A stretch of 13,166 nt of DNA from Sulfitobacter sp. GTDB taxonomy: Bacteria > Pseudomonadota > Alphaproteobacteria > Rhodobacterales > Rhodobacteraceae. Below the pieces are notes generated by a model that made no database searches, was not told the DNA's origin, and saw only the letters and a program-made list of their open reading frames with translations. This document shows, piece by piece, positions 8,597 through 13,166 of this stretch (position 1 is its first letter; every line of letters starts with the position of its first letter). The position numbers and the translations under genes were made by a program. The stretch lies in the NCBI GenBank assembly GCA_024636405.1, contig JAGXHC010000221.1, positions 1 through 13,166 of the forward strand, given 5' to 3'.

Positions 8597-9657
8597 TGGC
8601 GGATGGAAGCAAGATCACCGCACCCGAAGGCCTGCGTTACCCGTTCGACACCCCGCCAGCGCATGGTGCGGCGATCGAAGTGGCGCCGGGTGTGCTGTGG
8701 TTGCGCCTGCCGCTGCCGATGAAGCTGGACCACGTCAATGTCTATGCGCTTGACGAAGGCGACCATTGGACAGTGATCGACACCGGGTTTTCGTCCAAAT
8801 TGGCGAAGAGCATCTGGCGTGATGTGCTGGCCGGACCGCTGGGCGGCAAGCCGGTGCGCCGGGTGGTGGTGACGCATCATCATCCTGACCACATCGGACT
8901 GGCAGGCTGGTTCCAGACGGAATTCGGTGCGGAACTGGTCACGACACGGACGGCATGGCTGACTGCGCGGATGCTGACGTTGGACGAACAGCAGGTTCCA
9001 GCGGCGGAATCGCTTTCGTTTTACCGCAAGTCAGGGATGGACAGCGAGATTTTCGAAAAGCGCAGCACCGAGCGACCGTTCAATTTCTCTGACATCGTGG
9101 ACCCCCTGCCGCTGGGGTACACGCGTATCAAGCAAGACGGTGTGATCACCATGGGCGGGCGCGTTTGGGATGTTCACATAGGCAATGGCCACGCCCCTGA
9201 ACATGCAACATTTTGGAGCAGAGACGACAATCTGGTGATTGCCGGGGACCAGATCCTGCCGTCGATCAGTCCCAATGTCGGTGTCTATGCCACCGAACCG
9301 ATGGCTGATCCGATTGGCGAATGGCTGGAGGCCTGCGAGCGGCTGGCACCGCTGGCGCGGGCGGAACATTTGGTGCTGGGGGGGCACAAGCTGCCCTTTA
9401 CGGGGTTGCCCAAGCGGATGGAGCAATTGATCGAGAATCACCACGGCGCGCTGCGGCGATTGCTGGGGTACATTGAAACGCCGAAATCTGCCTCGGAATG
9501 TTTCGCACCGCTGTTCAAAAGAGCGATCGGCGAGGCGGAATACGGTCTGGCATTGGTTGAAGCCGTGGCGCATTTGAGCCACCTTTACCAGACAGGCCTT
9601 GCTACACGCGATTTGCGCGAAAGTGACGGGGCGTGGGTGTACCAGCGCGAGGGATGA
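8596..9657 (+). CDS. MBL-fold metallo-hydrolase
   Basis: This 353-residue protein has the metallo-beta-lactamase fold and a complete set of metal ligands. These are THHHPDHIG with His94, His96, Asp98 and His99 (HxHxDH), then His199 in GNGHAPEH, Asp218 in AGDQILPS and His264 in LGGHKLPF. The roughly 90-residue C-terminal part looks helical and may be the winged-helix tail seen in LACTB2-like relatives. No signal peptide is seen, so it acts in the cytosol. Such enzymes hydrolyse thioesters, lactones, glutathione thioesters or nucleic acids, and the substrate cannot be read from the sequence. Its ATG shares the A of the dehydrogenase stop (TGATG at 8594-8598), implying translational coupling and a metabolic link, possibly acyl-CoA or acyl-thioester clearance; that link is inference. 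Confidence 0.92.
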   Translation: MADGSKITAPEGLRYPFDTPPAHGAAIEVAPGVLWLRLPLPMKLDHVNVYALDEGDHWTVIDTGFSSKLAKSIWRDVLAGPLGGKPVRRVVVTHHHPDHIGLAGWFQTEFGAELVTTRTAWLTARMLTLDEQQVPAAESLSFYRKSGMDSEIFEKRSTERPFNFSDIVDPLPLGYTRIKQDGVITMGGRVWDVHIGNGHAPEHATFWSRDDNLVIAGDQILPSISPNVGVYATEPMADPIGEWLEACERLAPLARAEHLVLGGHKLPFTGLPKRMEQLIENHHGALRRLLGYIETPKSASECFAPLFKRAIGEAEYGLALVEAVAHLSHLYQTGLATRDLRESDGAWVYQREG

Positions 9658-9660
9658 CAG

Positions 9661-10119
9661 GTGGACAATGAAATCAGAACCGCAGCCGAAGCTTTTGAGG
9701 CCGATGCGCTGCCTCGGCTTTATGAATGTCATTCTGACCCTGACCAGAAAAATGCACGGGACCAGAAAGTGCCGAAATCCGTAACCGACACCCCGGTTAC
9801 AAAAAAGTCTCCGGCGCAATGGGCGTATGAGCGTGTTGCGCTCTACCTCAAGAACTTCGAGGAGCAGTTGGACAGCAATCATGAGGTTGCCATGGGCTTC
9901 GCAGGGGCAGAGGCAGGCGTGTTGCGCATTGAGGGAATGGGGTATTTCGACCCGGATATCGTCACTTTTTACGGCACGGACCCTGCGGGTGCGCGCACGC
10001 AATTGGTGCAGCACGTCAGCCAGTTGAACGTTTTGTTGCGCGCGCTGCCCAAGGAAATCGAAACCGCACCGCCCAACCGCATCGGTTTTCGTCTGATCGA
10101 AGATCTTGAAGCGAATTGA
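9661..10119 (+). CDS. Small conserved protein, probably DUF6173 family
   Basis: This 152-residue protein starts with GTG at 9661, with GAGGGA at 9649-9654 inside the end of the preceding MBL gene, three bases after its stop. The first 50 residues are polar and look disordered. A compact conserved-looking core then begins at SPAQWAYERVALYLKNFE (about residue 51), continues with a strand-rich part (AGVLRIEGMGYFDPDIVTFY) and ends with a helix (TQLVQHVSQLNVLLRALP) and NRIGFRLIEDLE. From memory this matches DUF6173, a family common in Rhodobacteraceae. No catalytic motif, signal peptide or membrane segment is visible. Position and spacing make it the third gene of the dehydrogenase-MBL operon, but I assign no function. 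Confidence 0.7.
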   Translation: MDNEIRTAAEAFEADALPRLYECHSDPDQKNARDQKVPKSVTDTPVTKKSPAQWAYERVALYLKNFEEQLDSNHEVAMGFAGAEAGVLRIEGMGYFDPDIVTFYGTDPAGARTQLVQHVSQLNVLLRALPKEIETAPPNRIGFRLIEDLEAN

Positions 10120-10156
10120 CCCGTGACATTGTATCCTTGTCCGCGTGTCTGCCGCT

Positions 10157-10185
10157 TTGACGTGGTGACAGGATCGTGCGATTAG
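10157..10185 (+). promoter_or_regulatory. Candidate sigma-70 promoter for ctaH
   Basis: TTGACG (10157-10162) is followed after 17 bases by GATTAG (10180-10185). The -35 box is close to consensus and the -10 box matches at three of six positions, which is not unusual for alphaproteobacterial promoters. Transcription would begin near 10192, about 45 bases before the ctaH start. This is the only recognisable signal in the 117-base gap between 10120 and 10236. Confidence 0.4.
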
Positions 10186-10236
10186 GGTAATGACCCGCAA
10201 ACACGCATTTCAGACATCAAATCGAGGACCGCGACA

Positions 10237-10371
10237 ATGGCCGAACACGAACATGGCAGCATGAATGCCACCACGCAGGAAAAGACCTTCAACGGGTTCA
10301 TGAGCTTTGTCTCGCGCGTCGTAATCATCCTTGTGGTGTTGTTCGTGCTGATGGCGATTTTCATCAGTTGA
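10237..10371 (+). CDS. ctaH: aa3-type cytochrome c oxidase subunit IV
   Basis: This 44-residue single-helix membrane protein matches the alphaproteobacterial CoxIV family (COX4_pro_2), whose Paracoccus member is the fourth subunit of the aa3 oxidase. The ATG at 10237 has GAGGA (10224-10228) eight bases upstream. The N-terminus MAEHEHGSMNATTQEKTF is the family's hydrophilic, histidine-bearing segment (compare DHKHGEMDI in Paracoccus). A TTFxGF-like turn (KTFNGF) precedes one hydrophobic helix of about 20 residues from VSRVVIILVV to the C-terminus. The subunit lies against the catalytic core and is dispensable for activity in Paracoccus. It stands apart from the core oxidase genes, as is usual for this subunit. 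Its small size makes it easy to miss. Confidence 0.88.
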   Translation: MAEHEHGSMNATTQEKTFNGFMSFVSRVVIILVVLFVLMAIFIS

Positions 10372-10417
10372 TCGGCACCTGCCGGACGGAAACGTTAATC
10401 CTCAGGGGTATCCATAC

Positions 10418-11023
10418 GTGAAATCTGTTTTTATCGGTTTGGCCGTTGTTGGCCTGCTTGCCGGATGTGCCGCGGACAACGGCGCAGAAAGCTCTCCTGA
10501 AGCGATTGCCTCCGCCGCGTTTCATGCGCCCGGCCCGCGGACGCTGACGCTGTTTACGATGGTCAATAACCGCAGTGGCAGCGGCGGACATTCCGCGCTT
10601 TTGATCAACGGGTCGCAGCAGGTGATCTTTGATCCCGCCGGCTCTTTTCGCGATCCGCGCGTGGTTGAGCGGGGCGATGTGATCTATGGGATGTCACCGG
10701 CCTGGGTGCAAAGCTATAAGTCCGCCCATGCACGGTCCACATACCATGTGGTCAGCCAAGAGATTGAGGTGACACCGGCACAGGCCGAGCGCTTATTGCA
10801 ACTGGCGATCAACAACGGCTCGGTTCCAAGCGCCTATTGCACGAATTCGACGACAGCAATGCTGCGTCAGGTGCCGGGATTTGGGTCCATCAATCAGACT
10901 TTCTATCCGGTGAAGCTGATGGAACAGTTTCAAACCCTGCCCGGCGTGAAAACGACGCGGTATTACGAGGATGACGCAGGCGACGTGATTGACGCCGTGC
11001 GCGCAGCCAAATTGGCGCAATAG
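10418..11023 (+). CDS. Lipoprotein of unknown function, possible permuted papain-like (NlpC/P60-type) fold
   Basis: This 201-residue protein starts with GTG at 10418, with AGGGG (10404-10408) nine bases upstream. It has a lipoprotein signal peptide with lipobox LLAGC, so Cys17 becomes the lipidated N-terminus and the protein sits in the periplasm on a membrane. The mature part has SGSGGHSALLINGSQQVIFD (His58), a strand-rich middle, VEVTP-like EIEVTPAQAERLLQLAINNG, and SAYCTNSTTAMLRQ (Cys141). An early His in a strand followed by a late Cys at the start of a helix is the order seen in permuted NlpC/P60-like enzymes (YiiX, PPPDE, DUF4105 types). That assignment is inference from motif order. 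I do not recognise a named family. The end converges with azlD across 59 bases. Confidence 0.75.
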   Translation: MKSVFIGLAVVGLLAGCAADNGAESSPEAIASAAFHAPGPRTLTLFTMVNNRSGSGGHSALLINGSQQVIFDPAGSFRDPRVVERGDVIYGMSPAWVQSYKSAHARSTYHVVSQEIEVTPAQAERLLQLAINNGSVPSAYCTNSTTAMLRQVPGFGSINQTFYPVKLMEQFQTLPGVKTTRYYEDDAGDVIDAVRAAKLAQ

Positions 11024-11082
11024 GCGAAATCACGGGTTCTCGGCATATATTCCATTCGATTTCTTACGAAAGAGATTGCCGC

Positions 11083-11409
11083 CTAACCGAGAAGATAGAG
11101 CATTCCATAAAGGGCGACGGCGCCCGCACAGATCGCCGCCAGAACGTTCTTTGTCAGCAAGCCGACCACCAATGTTGCACAGGCCGCCGCAAGGCGCGCC
11201 GGATCGGTCTGCCCACCCGTTGCAGCAGGCCAAAGCACCTGCGGCGCGACCAGCGCGGGCAAGACGGCGACGGCCGTATAGCGCAAGTGGCGCAGCAGCC
11301 AATCGGGCATCTGGCGGTCTCCCACCAAACCGGTAAAGACAAACCTTAAAAAGAAACTGCCCAATGCCAATCCGATGATCACAATCCACAGTGTTGTCTT
11401 GTCGATCAT
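11083..11409 (-). CDS. azlD: AzlD family branched-chain amino acid exporter, small subunit
   Basis: This small membrane protein of 108 residues has about four hydrophobic helices, the usual size and form of AzlD/YgaH. The N-terminal TTLWIVIIGLALGSFFLRFV and the LRYTAVAVLPALVAPQVL segment are characteristic, followed by a LAAACATLVVGLLTKNVLAAI helix pair. AzlD works with the larger AzlC in the inner membrane to export branched-chain amino acids (YgaZH in E. coli exports valine). Its ATG overlaps the azlC stop as ATGA (11406-11409), so the two are translationally coupled. The stop is TAG at 11085-11083. No intrinsic terminator with a T-tract is seen beyond it. Confidence 0.92.
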   Translation of the reverse strand: MIDKTTLWIVIIGLALGSFFLRFVFTGLVGDRQMPDWLLRHLRYTAVAVLPALVAPQVLWPAATGGQTDPARLAAACATLVVGLLTKNVLAAICAGAVALYGMLYLLG

Positions 11410-12125
11410 GCTGTGGCTCCCTGCCTGCGGGCCAGCCAGCCTTCGGTCTGTGCGCCTGCCATCATACCTGCGGTGCCAGCAAATATCAGACCCAGCGAAT
11501 AGGGGACCTGCATGGCCAGAAGGCTGACTGCAACGGCGACAAGGGCCGCGACTACATGTGCCAAGGTGCGGAACATCGGCGCGATCATGGCAAGAAAGGT
11601 GATTGGTATGGCAAAATCAAGCGCCCAACTGTCCGGCACCTGTGCGCCCAGAAGTGCGCCGACCAATGTGAAAATATACCACATCGGCACCACGGGCGTC
11701 ACCGCGCCAAAGAAATATGCGATCCTCTGGGACACGGTCAATTCCGGGCGCCGTTCATATTCGGCCATGGACACAACGTAAGACTGGTCCACGGTGAGAT
11801 AGGCCACCAGCGCGCGCTGCCACAGCGGCGCAGCCCCGATCCAGGGTGTCAGCGAGGCGGAATACATCGCCATACGCAGGTTTACGGCCAGTGCAGAAAC
11901 CAGCACGATCAGCGTTGGCGCATCTTCCTGCATCAGCTGAAGGGCCGTGAACTGCGCTGCACCCGCGATCACGGCAACGGAGAATGTCAGCGTCTCAATC
12001 ACGCTCAATCCGGCCTCCGTCGCAAGCAGCCCGAACAATGACGCGAACGGAATGATAACCAGCACAAAAGGCAGCCCGTCAGCGACACCCTTGAGATAGG
12101 CGGTTTTGGAGGTGGTGATGGCCAT
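11406..12125 (-). CDS. azlC: AzlC family branched-chain amino acid exporter, large subunit
   Basis: This inner-membrane protein of 239 residues has the AzlC/YgaZ pattern: the N-terminal KTAYLKGVADGLPFVLVIIP, the conserved AGAAQFTALQL segment (about 55-65), NLRMAMYSASL, and a VDQSYV segment before further helices. With AzlD it forms an exporter for branched-chain amino acids and analogues. Overproduction of AzlCD in Bacillus gives 4-azaleucine resistance. The ATG at 12125 has AGGGG (12136-12132 read on the minus strand) six bases upstream. It is divergent from fdhD across 53 bases. No Lrp-type regulator gene is present beside it, though one often accompanies azlCD in other genomes. Confidence 0.93.
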   Translation of the reverse strand: MAITTSKTAYLKGVADGLPFVLVIIPFASLFGLLATEAGLSVIETLTFSVAVIAGAAQFTALQLMQEDAPTLIVLVSALAVNLRMAMYSASLTPWIGAAPLWQRALVAYLTVDQSYVVSMAEYERRPELTVSQRIAYFFGAVTPVVPMWYIFTLVGALLGAQVPDSWALDFAIPITFLAMIAPMFRTLAHVVAALVAVAVSLLAMQVPYSLGLIFAGTAGMMAGAQTEGWLARRQGATA

Positions 12126-12178
12126 GCGATACCCCTAGATTGTACGTAACGCTTAACCTTACGGGAAAGGGGATACAA
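12126..12178. promoter_or_regulatory. Short divergent azlC / fdhD intergenic region
   Basis: Any promoters for the two divergent genes must lie in these 53 bases or inside the coding ends. It holds two inverted pairs, ATTGTA (12139-12144) with TACAAT (12174-12179), and CGTAA (12145-12149) with TTACG (12159-12163), whose centres do not coincide. Both TACAAT-like boxes resemble a -10 element but are poorly placed for the start sites, so no promoter is claimed. The fdhD ribosome binding site is at 12166-12172. Confidence 0.35.
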
Positions 12179-13063
12179 TTGGCCCGCGACAGCAATATCT
12201 CAGATTACCTGATTGCGCCCGATCCCGGCTCTGCGCGGCTGACGCGAGCGGTGCAGGGGTATGATCATACCGGCGTGCCGGTGGAAATCCGTGTGGTTGA
12301 GGAACGTCCGCTGACTATTTTCCTCAATGCACAGGAGATCGTGACGGCAATGACCATCGGCGATTATCCGGCCTATCTTGCGCTGGGGTTCCTGCGCAAT
12401 CAGGGCATGCTGCGCACAGACGATGAGATAACAGGCGTCGATTACGACGAAGAGTTGGAAACCGTCGTCGTGCGGACCGCGCGTGCAACGGATTACGAAG
12501 AAAAGATGCGCCGCAAAACGCGCACCAGCGGCTGTGCCGTGGGCACCGTGTTCGGTGACATGATGGAAGGGTTGGAGGGCGTTATGTTACCAGCAGCGCC
12601 GCTGCGTACCTCATGGCTCTATGCGCTGAGCGCGCGGATCAACCGCACGCCGAGCCTTTATCTGGATGCGGGCGCAATTCATGGCACGGTGCTGTGTCAG
12701 GAAGACAAACCGTTGGTCTATATGGAAGATGTCGGGCGGCATAATGCGGTGGACAAGATCGCGGGATGGATGCTTTCGCAAGGCGTGCAGGCGCATGACA
12801 AGATCCTGTATACGACCGGGCGGCTGACATCGGAGATGGTGATCAAGACGGCGATGATGGGTATTCCGGTGTTGGCGTCGCGGTCCGGTTTCACCGCTTG
12901 GGGGGTGGAAATCGCGCAGCAGGTCGGGCTGACGTTGATCGGGCGGATGAAGGGGCAACGCTTCGTCTGTCTGAGCGGCGAGGACCGGCTGATCCGGGAT
13001 GCCGATCCTGCGCAGGTGCCGGATGAACCGGGCCGATCAGGCCGCAAGGGGGCAAGCCGGTGA
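12179..13063 (+). CDS. fdhD: Formate dehydrogenase accessory sulfurtransferase FdhD
   Basis: FdhD moves sulfur from IscS to the molybdenum (bis-MGD) cofactor, which formate dehydrogenase needs for activity. The start chosen is TTG at 12179, six bases after AAAGGGG (12166-12172). An earlier in-frame TTG at 12140 has no ribosome binding site. The 294-residue product carries the family core EDVGRHNAVDK (about 183-193), TTGRLTSEMV (212-221) and the glycine-rich GIPVLASRSG. The sulfur-carrying loop reads RTSGCAVGTVFG: Cys119 is present, but the position of the second cysteine of the E. coli CxxC (Cys121/Cys124) is Gly122. Other cysteines lie at 173 and 264. mobA follows 73 bases downstream, so the pair likely serves a molybdoenzyme outside the window. 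Confidence 0.95.
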   Translation: MARDSNISDYLIAPDPGSARLTRAVQGYDHTGVPVEIRVVEERPLTIFLNAQEIVTAMTIGDYPAYLALGFLRNQGMLRTDDEITGVDYDEELETVVVRTARATDYEEKMRRKTRTSGCAVGTVFGDMMEGLEGVMLPAAPLRTSWLYALSARINRTPSLYLDAGAIHGTVLCQEDKPLVYMEDVGRHNAVDKIAGWMLSQGVQAHDKILYTTGRLTSEMVIKTAMMGIPVLASRSGFTAWGVEIAQQVGLTLIGRMKGQRFVCLSGEDRLIRDADPAQVPDEPGRSGRKGASR

Positions 13064-13064
13064 T

Positions 13065-13100
13065 AAAATTCTTGCACGAATTTTGGCAAGAGAAGTGCAA
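13065..13100 (+). promoter_or_regulatory. Inverted repeat and sigma-54-like site upstream of mobA
   Basis: Directly after fdhD there is a perfect 7-base inverted repeat, AAAATTC (13065-13071) and GAATTTT (13078-13084), with a 6-base TTGCAC loop. It may be an operator or a weak terminator for fdhD. Right after it, TTGGCAAGAGAAGTGCAA (13083-13100) has GG (13085-13086) and GC (13097-13098) exactly 10 bases apart, as in -24/-12 sigma-54 promoters. Transcription would begin about 28 bases before the mobA ATG. The match differs from consensus at two positions and could be chance. Confidence 0.35.
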
Positions 13101-13136
13101 TTCTCTTTGGCTGGGTCGCGCCGGAGATTTGGCGCA

Positions 13137-13166
13137 ATGAAACAACCGCTAGGCGTAATACTGGCC
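13137..13166 (+). CDS. mobA: Molybdenum cofactor guanylyltransferase MobA, first ten codons only
   Basis: An ATG at 13137 opens a frame that reads MKQPLGVILA to the window edge. This is the normal opening of MobA, where PxGVILAGGxxxRMGG forms the GTP-binding loop; only the first part is visible. CGGAGA (13122-13127) lies ten bases upstream, a modest ribosome binding site. MobA adds GMP to molybdopterin to make the bis-MGD cofactor used by formate dehydrogenase and nitrate reductase. The position right after fdhD supports the call. Ten residues alone could fit another nucleotidyltransferase of the same fold. Confidence 0.7.
   Translation, partial: MKQPLGVILA

Noticed and set aside
9031..10200. 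389-codon minus-strand open frame
   Set aside because: It is antisense to the MBL gene and its downstream neighbour, both of which have motifs and ribosome binding sites; no family resemblance is seen in the antisense product.
11034..11095. Inverted repeat TTCTCGG / CCGAGAA between the lipoprotein and azlD
   Set aside because: Arms of 7 bases with a 43-base loop and no T-tract; too weak to call a terminator.
11391..12041. Plus-strand open frame opposite azlC
   Set aside because: Composition is His/Arg/Gly-rich without domain features, and azlC on the other strand matches its family over the full length.
12139..12179. TACAAT -10-like boxes on both strands before azlC and fdhD
   Set aside because: Implied transcription starts would fall within or after the ribosome binding sites, and no -35 box lies at a proper distance.

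Overview
The window looks like chromosomal DNA of a marine alphaproteobacterium of the Roseobacter group (Rhodobacteraceae). The reasons are GC-rich codon use, a DmdC-like acyl-CoA dehydrogenase, a tiny aa3-type oxidase subunit IV, a long two-domain Sua5 protein, an fdhD-mobA pair, and a GC-rich intergenic palindrome followed by CCCCCGAGATATTT, a type I recall as common between genes in this family. No rRNA, tRNA, CRISPR array, insertion sequence or phage gene was seen. Coding density is high and no gene-free gap exceeds 200 bases.

Layout. (a) 1-4084, plus strand: a multidrug-type RND efflux cassette. It has the 3' part of a periplasmic adaptor gene, then after a 4-base gap a complete AcrB/HAE1-type pump with an unusual C-terminal extension. 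(b) 4085-4278: a convergent gap holding a GC-rich double-hairpin repeat. (c) 4279-5097, minus: a secreted stand-alone DsbD-alpha-like protein, divergent from yqgE (5251-5805, plus). (d) 5810-6751, minus: threonylcarbamoyl-AMP synthase (Sua5/TsaC2) for tRNA t6A modification, converging on yqgE with 4 bases between the stops. (e) 6881-10119, plus: a tight operon of a DmdC-like acyl-CoA dehydrogenase, an MBL-fold hydrolase whose start overlaps the dehydrogenase stop by one base, and a small cytosolic protein, probably DUF6173. (f) 10237-11023, plus: a 44-residue cytochrome oxidase subunit IV gene and a lipoprotein that may have a permuted papain-like (NlpC/P60-type) fold. (g) 11083-12125, minus: azlC-azlD, a branched-chain amino acid exporter, overlapping by 4 bases. 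(h) 12179-13063, plus: fdhD, followed by the first ten codons of mobA at the right edge. Both act in maturing molybdenum enzymes such as formate dehydrogenase.

I find mainly ordinary roseobacter housekeeping and accessory genes and no convincing new multi-gene system. The points most worth a second look are the putative cysteine-hydrolase lipoprotein, FdhD with only the first cysteine of its CxxC, the sigma-54-like site and inverted repeat before mobA, the extra two membrane helices on the RND pump, and the coupled dehydrogenase/MBL/DUF operon.
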